Shown here in pieces: positions 46,879 through 56,037 of a DNA stretch of 64,000 nt; the first letter of the stretch is position 1; the number at the start of each line of letters is the position of its first letter. The notes beneath the pieces were generated by a model. The model made no database searches, had not been told where the DNA came from, and was given only the letters and a program-made list of their open reading frames with translations. The stretch is taken from positions 868,378 through 932,377 of the forward strand of contig NZ_MKJU01000025.1 of the NCBI RefSeq assembly GCF_001854605.1, read 5' to 3'. Both the position numbers and the translations under genes were made by a program. This DNA comes from Pseudoalteromonas amylolytica. Lineage in GTDB: Bacteria > Pseudomonadota > Gammaproteobacteria > Enterobacterales > Alteromonadaceae.

Positions 46879-48939
46879 ATGATCACTTTACCACGCATTT
46901 TGTGCTCAGTATTAACCCCTATCCTAGCTACGTCAGCAGTTACTTTGTCATTGATGGCACACGCAGCAACCCCAACCCCAGATGGCGATGAGGCTACGGT
47001 ATATAGAACTTTTTCGGTTTACACTTCATCAATACCTATTTCCACTGCGTTAAACAACGGACATATATTGGTTTCATGGATGGAATACCTAGGAGATTCA
47101 GGTGGCGGAGAACTGCGTATCTATGCAAAACGGGTTCAGCAAGATGGCAGTGCTACTGGTACCTCTATTGTCCTAACAATTGATCAATGGACCAGAGTAT
47201 CGACCGCTAATCCTTTGTACTCTGTTGTCGAACAAGCTGATGGTACACTCATATTCACATGGAGTTCTAAGGAATCAGGTCTAGAGCGGGTTTATGCACA
47301 GCGTTTTAGCGCGACTGGTAGCAGTATTGGCAGCAAGTTTTTAGTGAGCCAGCCTTCTGAACACAGCGCCAATGATCCTTATGTTGAAACATTTAGCGAC
47401 GGAAGATTTATGATCGCTTGGGCAGGTCAACCAACCAGTAATGATACTCAGCACATATATGCACGATATTTTAACGCCGATGGTTCACCTGATGGCAATG
47501 TTTTTCAGGTAGATGTAGATGCTGGAAATTTTCAGGGAACCGATCCTATTATACGTAAGTTTGCTAATGACAGCTTTATTGTCTCGTGGCGTGCAGGCAA
47601 CGGCGGCTACATAGTTAATACCCAGCGTTTATCCGCGGGTGGGTCAAAAGAAGGACCACTAGATTCGATAACTACCCCTGATGATAGAGTCTTATATGAT
47701 AACGCGACATTGGCTAATGGTAATTACGTTGTCACTTGGAATGAAGCCTCTGATATATACGCCAAGGTGTATAACAGTGATGGCACGACAAACATTGATA
47801 AGTTTCGCGTCAATATAGATGTTGATGGAATGCAAATCTATCCAAATGTTGCCAGCACCTCAGATAGTGGGTTTGTGATCGCTTGGTCCGGTGATGGTGT
47901 TTTTGCTCAAAAGTTTCATTTAGATGGTTCTCGAGATGGTGAAGAGTTCAGAATGAATCAAAGTACCTCTGGTGTATTTCACGCTCCATCCGTAGTAAAA
48001 ACCCGCAACAATGGCTTCGTAACAAGCTGGCGAGTATTCAATAGTTCAGGTAATAGAGACACCGCTTATCGTATCCGAAAGTTTATAGGCGATGCGCTAC
48101 CAGTTGACCTAAACTCCGACTTTAGTAACTTACCCAATCAACTGTATCAAGGAGACAGCATTACCATGAACATAGATGTTAGTGGTGAAAATCTCTATGG
48201 CGTCGATGCAGTCCTAACCTTGGATAACACCAATACACTAAAAATCACCGATGCTAGCTATGCTGACTTTATTGATGAAAATGACAGCATTGGCCCACCA
48301 AGCCAGTTTACCAATGGGCAGTGGCTAGGTGCACGGAGCTTGAAGGCACCTGACAGTCCTAAAACAGATCAAGGCACTTTTGCTACCGTTGTACTAAGCA
48401 CCGACCAAGCAGGTACTGCCAACCTAACATTAAGAACACAGTTAGTTGATCAGCAAGGTACCCTATTGCTAGATAAAACATCCACACATGCGATAACGGT
48501 TAAAGAAGCGTTGCGAGTGACAGGAAATGTCGCGCACTTAGTTACTAACGGCAATTATGATGGTGTGCGTGTTTATATTAACGGTGTACTTGTACACATA
48601 AACGCCGATGGCAGTTTTGAGGCACACACTAAACCGGGCGAAGCAATTATTCGCATTGAGATTAATGGCTTTTTACCTGCTGAAAAAACGCTACAACTGG
48701 CTGAAAGTGACTTATCAACAGAGTTAGGTGCAATAACTCTGGTTGGCGGAGATGCGAATAACGACGAACAGATAAATATTTCAGATCTAACCTTGCTGTT
48801 AGCTGCGTACCGTAGCACAAAAGCCGACGGCCCTAATTATGTCTCAACAGCTGATTATAACCGCGACGAGCAGATAAATATTCAGGACTTAACCATTTTG
48901 GGTAGCAACTACGGTAAATCTGGCCCTCAAGGGTTATAA
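46879..48939 (+). CDS. Secreted seven-repeat propeller protein with cohesin-like and dockerin domains
   Basis: The 686-aa protein has a signal peptide (about 1-30). Residues about 40-405 hold seven similar units with the pattern G-x-x-[IV]-x-[ST]-W ... [IV]-Y-A-[QR]-x-[FY]-x-x-x-G, which fits a seven-bladed beta-propeller. Next comes a cohesin-like beta domain (about 414-545), an Ig/carboxypeptidase-regulatory-like domain (about 548-622), and a C-terminal type-I-like dockerin (about 624-686) with two calcium loops, GDANNDEQINISDL and DYNRDEQINIQDL. A cohesin-like membrane protein follows 67 bases later. I know no named protein with this order; function unknown. Confidence 0.8.
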   Translation: MITLPRILCSVLTPILATSAVTLSLMAHAATPTPDGDEATVYRTFSVYTSSIPISTALNNGHILVSWMEYLGDSGGGELRIYAKRVQQDGSATGTSIVLTIDQWTRVSTANPLYSVVEQADGTLIFTWSSKESGLERVYAQRFSATGSSIGSKFLVSQPSEHSANDPYVETFSDGRFMIAWAGQPTSNDTQHIYARYFNADGSPDGNVFQVDVDAGNFQGTDPIIRKFANDSFIVSWRAGNGGYIVNTQRLSAGGSKEGPLDSITTPDDRVLYDNATLANGNYVVTWNEASDIYAKVYNSDGTTNIDKFRVNIDVDGMQIYPNVASTSDSGFVIAWSGDGVFAQKFHLDGSRDGEEFRMNQSTSGVFHAPSVVKTRNNGFVTSWRVFNSSGNRDTAYRIRKFIGDALPVDLNSDFSNLPNQLYQGDSITMNIDVSGENLYGVDAVLTLDNTNTLKITDASYADFIDENDSIGPPSQFTNGQWLGARSLKAPDSPKTDQGTFATVVLSTDQAGTANLTLRTQLVDQQGTLLLDKTSTHAITVKEALRVTGNVAHLVTNGNYDGVRVYINGVLVHINADGSFEAHTKPGEAIIRIEINGFLPAEKTLQLAESDLSTELGAITLVGGDANNDEQINISDLTLLLAAYRSTKADGPNYVSTADYNRDEQINIQDLTILGSNYGKSGPQGL

Positions 48940-49006
48940 CTTCAAACTTGGATTTGGGCTGCTGTGCATCAGCGCAAAAGCCCTCTATTTCTATAACGAG
49001 ATTCTA

Positions 49007-49633
49007 ATGAAAAGCATCGTATTTATTCTATCAATGATAACAGCCATGAATGCGTGGGCGACTGAAAAGGGCAAAGTATATCTTGTGACACCGAGTGAGC
49101 AAGTCAAGCTAGGTAGCGAGTTTTATATCGATATACAGGTTGATAATCTACCAGCATTATATGGCGTAGATTTAAAGCTTGAGTTCGACGCCCACAAGTT
49201 TGAGCTTATTGATCAAAACCCACGCAAAGAAGGCGTTCAAATCGAACATGGCAACTTTTTTGACAACGACAACTTATTTATCCTCCATAACTCGGCTGAT
49301 GCAGGAACAGGCACTGCCGCTTATGTTGTGAGCCTAGTAGCGCCGGCTAATGAGGTCGAAGGCAGTGGCCGTATTGCCCGAGTGAAATTAAAGTCAACCT
49401 ACCAATCTGGTCTAGCGCATTTTACTATTGCTTCTGCACAATTTGGCACAAAAACAGGTCAACTTAAGGAGTTTTCACTCGGACCTGCTCTATTATTTGA
49501 CTTTAAACCTGAATACCGAGTGCCAGCACAGCCTCAGCAAGGCATCTCCTTTACCACCACTATTTTATTGTTCAGCTTGTTGGTTATTGCGTTCATATTT
49601 ATCTGGTTTATCCGTCGTGGTAGAAACAAATAA
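49007..49633 (+). CDS. Membrane-anchored cohesin-like protein
   Basis: The 208-aa protein has a signal peptide (to about residue 19), one cohesin-like beta-sandwich (about 22-165: VKLGSEFYIDIQVDNLPALY, then GVDLKLEFDAHKFELID and VVSLVAPAN), a linker and a C-terminal membrane segment (about 182-202) followed by RRGRNK, so the cohesin faces the periplasm or the cell exterior. It lies 67 bases after a dockerin-bearing secreted protein on the same strand, and is a natural candidate receptor for it. The cohesin call rests on my reading of strand motifs and on the dockerin neighbour. Confidence 0.75.
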   Translation: MKSIVFILSMITAMNAWATEKGKVYLVTPSEQVKLGSEFYIDIQVDNLPALYGVDLKLEFDAHKFELIDQNPRKEGVQIEHGNFFDNDNLFILHNSADAGTGTAAYVVSLVAPANEVEGSGRIARVKLKSTYQSGLAHFTIASAQFGTKTGQLKEFSLGPALLFDFKPEYRVPAQPQQGISFTTTILLFSLLVIAFIFIWFIRRGRNK

Positions 49634-49739
49634 TTTACTTTTACGTAAACGTAACAACTTTCATAACGGCTTGGATTCTTACGTAATGGTAAACTAGTGA
49701 GTTAACATTATGGTGGCAATTCGATGTGTGGCTACATCT

Positions 49740-49991
49740 CTAGTTGGTAAGACTTTCTAGTTCATTAAGTATGCTAAGCGCTTCTTGTGAGTTGTTACCA
49801 CACACCCACTCGGTTGCTTTAAAGTCATGGCAGACCTTGGGTCTTTCTGGTTTGCCAAATAATTTACAAAGATTATCGTCGGTGAGGTTTTTACAACGCT
49901 CACCTGCAGGTTTACCATCGGGGTGATTTGGAAAACTTGAACTAATACTTGGCGCGATACAACAAGCACCGCAATGTAAACGACATTCCAT
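49740..49991 (-). CDS. YkgJ-family cysteine cluster protein
   Basis: The 83-aa protein has the YkgJ cysteine pattern CRLHCGACC near the start, later C-x-x-C-type residues in RCKNL and LCKLFGKPERPKVCHDF. It probably binds a metal or iron-sulfur cluster; its function is unknown. It is convergent with the cohesin gene. Confidence 0.85.
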   Translation of the reverse strand: MECRLHCGACCIAPSISSSFPNHPDGKPAGERCKNLTDDNLCKLFGKPERPKVCHDFKATEWVCGNNSQEALSILNELESLTN

Positions 49992-50054
49992 AAACCATTA
50001 CCCTGACAATAAAGCGCCACATTGTAGCAGTTTTCATAGTATTTTCTAACTACA

Positions 50055-50732
50055 TTACTGCACCGTTAAAAAACCACCTTCTGCGCGGGTCTGTATGATT
50101 GCTTTGTCTAACTTTTCAACTAACCCCTGATGCTTCTTGCTAAGCAAATGATAGCCAATTTTCTGCTGAATTAAGAATCGGTTATGGTATTTCAGCATCG
50201 TGTTTTTGGTGTAATCATCAAAAACAACGATGGCATAATCAATCTTATTTTGATCAAATATTTTCAAAAGTGTTTCAAAGCTGGTCAATTCCAAAATGCT
50301 AATCTCACTTCCTTCTAACAATTGGGCATAAAACTCATCCGCTGCAATGATCCCTAATGAGCGGTTAGCGTCTTTTAACACAGATAAGTCACAAGGCAGC
50401 TTGCTTTGACATAGTAACACGACGTCAATTTGACTGATTGGGGTGGGGACAACAATGATATTTTGATAATGGTCGACAAACTCTAAAGATTTAGCGGTGT
50501 CCGCGTCGATTGCTCCTTGGTCGAGCAATTTCAACGCTCTTTTATCATTGATTAATTCGAATTCGGGCTCAATGCCAATCTTTTTGTAGGCACTTGCCAA
50601 CAATGGCACATAGTATTTAATAATGCCTTCATGTTCTACGTAACTTATCACGAATGTTTGCCCTACTGAGGCTTCTTCTGAGAACGAATAGTGGCAGACA
50701 AAAAGTAGTATAAATATCAAACCATATTTCAT
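50055..50732 (-). CDS. Periplasmic solute-binding-like protein
   Basis: The 225-aa protein has a signal peptide (cleavage near SFSE) and resembles the second-messenger-free orphan periplasmic binding proteins seen elsewhere in this window (VISYVEHEGIIKYYVPLLAS, IDVVLLCQSKLPC). Two cysteines may form a disulphide. No transporter genes adjoin it. Ligand unknown; the family call is moderate. Confidence 0.65.
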   Translation of the reverse strand: MKYGLIFILLFVCHYSFSEEASVGQTFVISYVEHEGIIKYYVPLLASAYKKIGIEPEFELINDKRALKLLDQGAIDADTAKSLEFVDHYQNIIVVPTPISQIDVVLLCQSKLPCDLSVLKDANRSLGIIAADEFYAQLLEGSEISILELTSFETLLKIFDQNKIDYAIVVFDDYTKNTMLKYHNRFLIQQKIGYHLLSKKHQGLVEKLDKAIIQTRAEGGFLTVQ

Positions 50733-50878
50733 ATCTAAATCAAAGCGCTCCTACTTTTTGGCCAATAAATGGGGTGTGCCAGTTTTAATCATAGACTGAA
50801 CATACCTGACTAGTAAATAGGCACAAAAGTATAACCACATTGTTGCTGAAATTTTAGGGTGTGATTAGCAGTTAAAAA

Positions 50879-50897
50879 GGCAGCGCTGATAGCTGCC
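50879..50897 (-). terminator. Terminator of the GH16 gene
   Basis: Stem GGCAGC / GCTGCC with a 7-base loop; in the minus transcript it is followed by TTTTT. It lies just beyond the GH16 stop codon. Confidence 0.88.
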
Positions 50898-50918
50898 CTG
50901 AGGATGCCTACAAAAGGA

Positions 50919-52763
50919 CTACATCCAAGTTGCTGGGGAAATCATAAAACTTTGCTGCGCTGTATCGACCGCACCGCCCGATTTTAAGTAGGTGAACCAA
51001 TAACTCACTTCATCACCCACCTTTAAACCATCAATAACCAGCTCGTTACGACCGGAATTTTGAATCATGCGTACGTTTTGTTGTACACCATCATTAATTT
51101 GATAATGCACATCGGCCCAGTCACTGGTATTAACATAAAACTGAACGCTTTGGGTGCTCAGTTGTGTAATACCATATTCGGCGCTCACAACAGCGCAGCC
51201 ATTAGCATCTACTTGAGTATCGGGCGCTGTATTTGGACACTGATCTAGCTCATCGCTTACGCCATCATTGTCACTATCTAGCGTTGTACTCGTTCCACCT
51301 CCAGTCCAAATGATGTCGTCAATGGCCATAGAAAACGGCGATTTGGGAATTTGTCCATCTACAGATAGGATACTAAAGTGACTTTTTAGTGACTGGAGCG
51401 CGATTAAAGGCCCAGCCAGCTCACTCACCGGGATCACAGCTTGTGCCCACTCACCGTTTCTAACCAATCCGTACTTCGTTTCATTAGCGGGAAAAGTTAG
51501 CCAGTTTTCATTGGTATAGGTATCACTAATACCGACTTTGAAAGCGACATTTGCCGGGATCTTAATTCTAAAACGCAGTTCACCCTCGGCAAAGGCACTC
51601 ATGTTACTTGGCTGACGTGCTTGAATACCACCGCCAAACCATTGATTGGGTCTATAGTCCCACGCTATTACCTGCTCACCTTCAAATGGAGCAATGTTGC
51701 CTTGAGAAATTGAATTTTGATTCCAAACATAAATATCCGAGTCAACACCTGCTGTCAGCTTATTGTCTGTTTGCGTTAAGTCGGTAAATACGCCAAATGT
51801 CCCCTGCTCAGAATCACTGCTATTACCCACTTTAACCTCACCCATACCGTTGTACTCGTACACTCGTACATAGTCGACCACCATTTTACCTGGCAGTGGC
51901 GCTGTGACTTGATGGTTCATTTTTGCATCGGTAAAGTTACCCCCTACCGCGAGGTTCATGAGCAAGTAGAACGGGGCTTGAAATTCGTCTGATTCTTCGC
52001 TGATGGTAAAGGGCTGATCAAACATCGCGTATTCAATCCCCTGATCTTCAACCGTAAAACGGATAGTAGTATCGGTCCAATACAAGCGATAAGTAACAAA
52101 GCGGTCAGTGAGCGGCATCGTCGACAAGTGTGCGTTGTCGGTTTGCCACGCTACGCTTGCAGCACACGTGGGGTTAGCGCTGTTACAGGCAGCATCACTG
52201 TAGAAAATCAGGTTAGAACCTGTGTAGCTGTCGATATCGGCATTTGGGAAGCCGGCATCAATTCTTGCCTGCTCTGACTGCCCCATTTCCATAATATCTA
52301 TCTCACCCTTTGCAGGCCACGATGCAGTGCTGGTACCCAACATCCAAATTGCTGGCCACAGACCCGTATCAACGCTTGATACTTTCATACGCGTTTCAAC
52401 CATACCATATTGAACTGATAACTTACTTTTACTGTGGATCTTGCCCGACGAAAACGCCTTAGAGCCAATGTTTTCTTTACGTGCTTCAATCAATAAGCCT
52501 CGATTACCAGGTTCACCGCTAATGTCAGTAATTGACACATTATCGGAGTGATACCATTGTAACTCCTGATTACCCCAGCCACATATTCCTTGATCGCAAC
52601 CATCCCCAATATCAACATTCCATATTTCGTTATTAAATGAATCAAAGTTATCTTCCCATAGTAGCTTCCCTACCGATGCCGACGCAGGCGCAACGGCACT
52701 CAGCGTGAGCGCAACTGCAGAGACAGCGACTAGATGGGTGTTCCGTGAAATATACTTACTCAT
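50919..52763 (-). CDS. Secreted GH16 beta-glucanase (laminarinase type)
   Basis: The ATG at 52763 (614 aa) follows AAGGAA at proper spacing; the ATG 18 bases upstream lacks a ribosome site. A signal peptide (cleavage near ASAS) precedes a GH16 catalytic domain (about 35-300) with the active-site motif GEIDIMEMG (E154 nucleophile, D156, E159 acid/base) and GLWPAIWMLG. A beta-sandwich carbohydrate-binding-like domain (about 310-490) and a thrombospondin type-3-like calcium repeat (DSDNDGVSDELDQCPN, about 500-530) follow, then a final beta domain. It probably hydrolyses beta-1,3-glucan such as laminarin. A LacI-type operator lies upstream. Confidence 0.93.
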   Translation of the reverse strand: MSKYISRNTHLVAVSAVALTLSAVAPASASVGKLLWEDNFDSFNNEIWNVDIGDGCDQGICGWGNQELQWYHSDNVSITDISGEPGNRGLLIEARKENIGSKAFSSGKIHSKSKLSVQYGMVETRMKVSSVDTGLWPAIWMLGTSTASWPAKGEIDIMEMGQSEQARIDAGFPNADIDSYTGSNLIFYSDAACNSANPTCAASVAWQTDNAHLSTMPLTDRFVTYRLYWTDTTIRFTVEDQGIEYAMFDQPFTISEESDEFQAPFYLLMNLAVGGNFTDAKMNHQVTAPLPGKMVVDYVRVYEYNGMGEVKVGNSSDSEQGTFGVFTDLTQTDNKLTAGVDSDIYVWNQNSISQGNIAPFEGEQVIAWDYRPNQWFGGGIQARQPSNMSAFAEGELRFRIKIPANVAFKVGISDTYTNENWLTFPANETKYGLVRNGEWAQAVIPVSELAGPLIALQSLKSHFSILSVDGQIPKSPFSMAIDDIIWTGGGTSTTLDSDNDGVSDELDQCPNTAPDTQVDANGCAVVSAEYGITQLSTQSVQFYVNTSDWADVHYQINDGVQQNVRMIQNSGRNELVIDGLKVGDEVSYWFTYLKSGGAVDTAQQSFMISPATWM

Positions 52764-52932
52764 TCTTTGGTTCCTTAACATGTTGTAATTTTGTGCTTAA
52801 GCAAACCTCACCATACTGCCAGCACAGATTGTTGTTATATTCATAAGCCCAGCTTTACCACTTCTCTAAGACCACATACCGGATACGGAAAGTTGTAAAC
52901 AAACAAGCCAGACAACTTACAAAAAAGCAACA

Positions 52933-52946
52933 TGTAAGCGCTTACA
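52933..52946. promoter_or_regulatory. LacI-family operator upstream of GH16 gene
   Basis: TGTAAGCGCTTACA is a perfect 14-bp palindrome with the central CG typical of LacI-family sites, 170 bases upstream of the GH16 start codon. It suggests control by a sugar-responsive LacI regulator located outside this window. The surrounding 315-base gap (52764-53078) holds this site and, near its right end, the hairpin beyond the SPFH gene; nothing else is visible. Confidence 0.75.
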
Positions 52947-53042
52947 CAAACAAGTAAAAGATTCACTGTAATTTTAAATTAATATAAAAAACACTGATTT
53001 AAAAAGGAAAAAATATAGAAATACTTTGTGAGCCTAGCAAGA

Positions 53043-53070
53043 TGCCACCGAGGTATGATGCTCGGTGGCA
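53043..53070 (-). terminator. Hairpin at the end of the NRPS-linked operon
   Basis: Perfect 10-bp stem TGCCACCGAG / CTCGGTGGCA with an 8-base loop just beyond the SPFH gene stop codon. No strong T-run follows, so it may stabilise the mRNA end rather than terminate alone. Confidence 0.7.
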
Positions 53071-53078
53071 TTAACGTA

Positions 53079-54251
53079 TTAGCGCGGTTCACCCACCTCT
53101 TCAAGTGGAATATGCGCGCTGGCGGTTGGACTGCGATATAAACTGTCTTTCGAGTTCGTCTTGGCATGTCCACTGGCGTCATTTGCTTTGTTTGGTTCCG
53201 CCTCTTTAGAATGTGCTTGAGTAGTAGCATGTGCGCTTGTTGGCACAGCTGTAGGGCCCAAGCTATTTTCGGTATTTAAGATAAGTGGCAAACCGTCTTT
53301 GCCGCCGCCAATTACCACTACTTTACTGTTATTAGACTTGGCAAGTTCAATGGTCGCCTCAATACCACGCCATCTCAAATATGTTTCTGAAATGCCGCCT
53401 GCCACTGTTTTTTGAAATGCAGCAATACCCTGTGCTTCAGTCTCTTTACGTTTAGCCTCTTTTTGAGCCACTTCTAATCGCATGTCATATTCTTGCTGTA
53501 AATAATGTTGATTAACTTTGGAGATAATCGCATTATGTACCTTTTCAGGTACATTGACTCTGCGGATCAATACATCATCTAAGTTAACCAAAGCATGGCC
53601 TTTCATATTACTAGCGGCGTCTTTAAGTATGGTTTGTTCCTGTAGCTTTAACTCTTCGAGTACCTTACCAAGTAACTGGCCTTGTACATCCATTCGCTGT
53701 TCACCATACACTTCTTCCGCAGTGTAGTTAGATACAATGACACGAACAGCTGAGCTTATCTCAGGGACCACCATCTCGTTGACATAATCAGGGCCGACAA
53801 GTTGATGAAGATAAGGCATGTGATCAACCACCGGTCGATACCGTACCGTCACATCTAAAGTGATCTTCAAACCTTGATTAGTGATTGCATGTATTTGCCT
53901 GTCTGCTGTTTGAAAGCGGCTGGAGTATATGGTCAGCTTATCCCACGGCATCACCAGCACGGTACCCTCGGTGAAGGTTTTGTCCAAGTATGTACCACCG
54001 CCAAGTCGTTTCCATAGCACCCCTACTTCACCCGAGTCGACCTTGATAAATACAACAGGCACCAACGCAATAATCAAAAACAGCATGATCAATAAGGTAA
54101 CGCCCGCTCTAAAACGCCAAGATAAAATGCGCTTGCGTAACTTGGGGGAGTACCGCTTTAATACCCGCATGAACAGGTTTGAAATAACGATTACTAGGCA
54201 AACTCCGCCCAGTACCAATAAGCCTATATCCGGTGGAATAATTATGTTCAT
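53079..54251 (-). CDS. SPFH/prohibitin-family membrane protein
   Basis: The 390-aa protein has two N-terminal hydrophobic segments (about 9-28 and 50-70), then a prohibitin-type SPFH domain (about 70-270: VFIKVDSGEVGVLWKRLGGG, ITLDVTVRYRPVVDHM), a coiled-coil (EYDMRLEVAQKEAKRKETEA) and a low-complexity tail. SPFH proteins build membrane microdomains or protect membranes. It overlaps the ABC exporter gene by 4 bases (ATGA), so it is translationally coupled to peptide export, an uncommon partner for such a transporter. Confidence 0.88.
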   Translation of the reverse strand: MNIIIPPDIGLLVLGGVCLVIVISNLFMRVLKRYSPKLRKRILSWRFRAGVTLLIMLFLIIALVPVVFIKVDSGEVGVLWKRLGGGTYLDKTFTEGTVLVMPWDKLTIYSSRFQTADRQIHAITNQGLKITLDVTVRYRPVVDHMPYLHQLVGPDYVNEMVVPEISSAVRVIVSNYTAEEVYGEQRMDVQGQLLGKVLEELKLQEQTILKDAASNMKGHALVNLDDVLIRRVNVPEKVHNAIISKVNQHYLQQEYDMRLEVAQKEAKRKETEAQGIAAFQKTVAGGISETYLRWRGIEATIELAKSNNSKVVVIGGGKDGLPLILNTENSLGPTAVPTSAHATTQAHSKEAEPNKANDASGHAKTNSKDSLYRSPTASAHIPLEEVGEPR

Positions 54252-55906
54252 GAGGGCGCCCCCTCATTTTCAACGGTATGGTGTTCCATTAGTTGTCCTT
54301 CTACCATTTTTAAATGTACATCTGCCAAATGGAAGTATGCGTCATCGTGGGTTATGGCTATGACCGTATTACCTCGTGCTTTAAGCTTAGGTAGTACCTG
54401 TTCATAGAATTTACGTCTAAAAATTGGGTCCTGATCGGCGGCCCATTCGTCAAAAATGTACACCGGTCGGTTTTCCAAAATAGTGCTCAACAGCGCTAAA
54501 CGCTTGCGTTGACCCGTGGATAAGTCGGTGGTACTAAACTCCGAGTTTTCTACACTAACCTTATTATTCATTTCTAAAAAGACTAACCAATCATCAATCT
54601 CTTGCTGGGAACTCACTCGAATACCATACAATTGCTTAAACAAATGAAAGTCAGAAAATACCGCTGTAAACAGGCTTCGATAACTGTCCAATTCAGCGCT
54701 GGACACACCGTGACCATTGAGCATGATTTGACCGCCTTGTAGCTCATACAACCCAGTTAACATACGAATGAACGTGGTTTTACCGCTACCGTTGCCGCCT
54801 GTGATAAAGGTGATTTGTCCAGGCTTGATAGACAAATCAACAGGGCCAACAAAAAATGGCCTGTCTCCTGCTGGACGATTATGCTGATAGTAGGCACCTT
54901 CGAGGCGTATTTCCTCAAAGGTACGAATGTCTGTAGCACGTGCCTCTTTATTTTTGCCACGCTGGGTAGCTTGTTTTAACTCATTTTCTAGCGCTAATAC
55001 GTTATTGGCGGCTTCCGTAGCTGTGGTATAAATCGGAATCCCCCCTACAATACTGGTAATTGGACCGATTAAAAACAATGACGCGGTCGTCACTTTGATC
55101 ACAACTTCGGTATAAACGTTAGATAACATTGGCACTAAAAACACCATGGCCCCCGTTGCAGCAAAGAAAGTGATTTGTGACAGCACAAAGTCCGTAGCAA
55201 ACAATGTTTGGGTGGTCGTTTTGGCTTTTCTGGCACGCGTTGAATCTGCAATAAACTCTTGCTCTAGATCATCTGCCCGAGGCACACTTAGCTTCACCTC
55301 TTTAAAACCATCTAGCAAATCAGATAACCTTTGGATCAGCATGTTCTCGCTCTCGAATGAAAGCTGCATGTTTTTTTGGATTTCATTCGCACGCAAACGG
55401 TGAATGCTGGCACCAAGCATAATCAACACAGAAATGACCAAAAAAGCCACAAACGAGTGATAAGCAATATACAAGGACGTAAAAAATACCAGCGTGATAG
55501 ATTGACCAATGATCACAAATAATTGAGCAGACTGAGAAATAGTCTGTAACTCTTTACTCAGTGTATTAAAAATACGTTCTTTACCGATTTTTTCCAGCGT
55601 TGATAGTTCGGTGTAACGCACACACTCAAACAACTCAACACGCAAGCCTGCAATGGCGCGTTCTACCGTTCTTGCAGCTTTAGTCATGAGTCGCTGCTGG
55701 GTTAAACCATAAATTGCGATCGTCAAACTGAATAAAGCCAGATAGTAAAGTATGTGATTTTCGCGATTTATATCAGAAATGTTCTCAGCTACATTATTGA
55801 TTAAAGCGAGTACCAAGGCGTTCGCAAGGCCCGAGATACAGCCTAAAGCAACGAAGGTCCTTCTCTTTATTTTTATATTTCGACTAATTAAATCGTATAA
55901 TACCAT
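54248..55906 (-). CDS. Cyclic-peptide ABC exporter (PvdE/SyrD type)
   Basis: The 552-aa protein fuses six membrane segments (about 15-300) with one ABC ATPase. It has Walker A FITGGNGSGKTTFIRML, the family-typical signature DLSTGQRKRLALL (T in place of the first G) and Walker B VYIFDEWAADQDP. This class exports nonribosomal siderophores and lipopeptides to the periplasm or outside. It lies in the 3' end of an NRPS cluster on the same strand. Confidence 0.93.
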   Translation of the reverse strand: MVLYDLISRNIKIKRRTFVALGCISGLANALVLALINNVAENISDINRENHILYYLALFSLTIAIYGLTQQRLMTKAARTVERAIAGLRVELFECVRYTELSTLEKIGKERIFNTLSKELQTISQSAQLFVIIGQSITLVFFTSLYIAYHSFVAFLVISVLIMLGASIHRLRANEIQKNMQLSFESENMLIQRLSDLLDGFKEVKLSVPRADDLEQEFIADSTRARKAKTTTQTLFATDFVLSQITFFAATGAMVFLVPMLSNVYTEVVIKVTTASLFLIGPITSIVGGIPIYTTATEAANNVLALENELKQATQRGKNKEARATDIRTFEEIRLEGAYYQHNRPAGDRPFFVGPVDLSIKPGQITFITGGNGSGKTTFIRMLTGLYELQGGQIMLNGHGVSSAELDSYRSLFTAVFSDFHLFKQLYGIRVSSQQEIDDWLVFLEMNNKVSVENSEFSTTDLSTGQRKRLALLSTILENRPVYIFDEWAADQDPIFRRKFYEQVLPKLKARGNTVIAITHDDAYFHLADVHLKMVEGQLMEHHTVENEGAPS

Positions 55907-56037
55907 CTCATTATCTTTTCTTGTTTTTGTACTCAGCAGATTGTTATGTGCCTGAGACTATGCCTAAATTCCATGTAATTTAATGTAGGTACTACGCTTG
56001 GGCGTTGCATAACTACAAACTCGTACACTGCGCTTAG

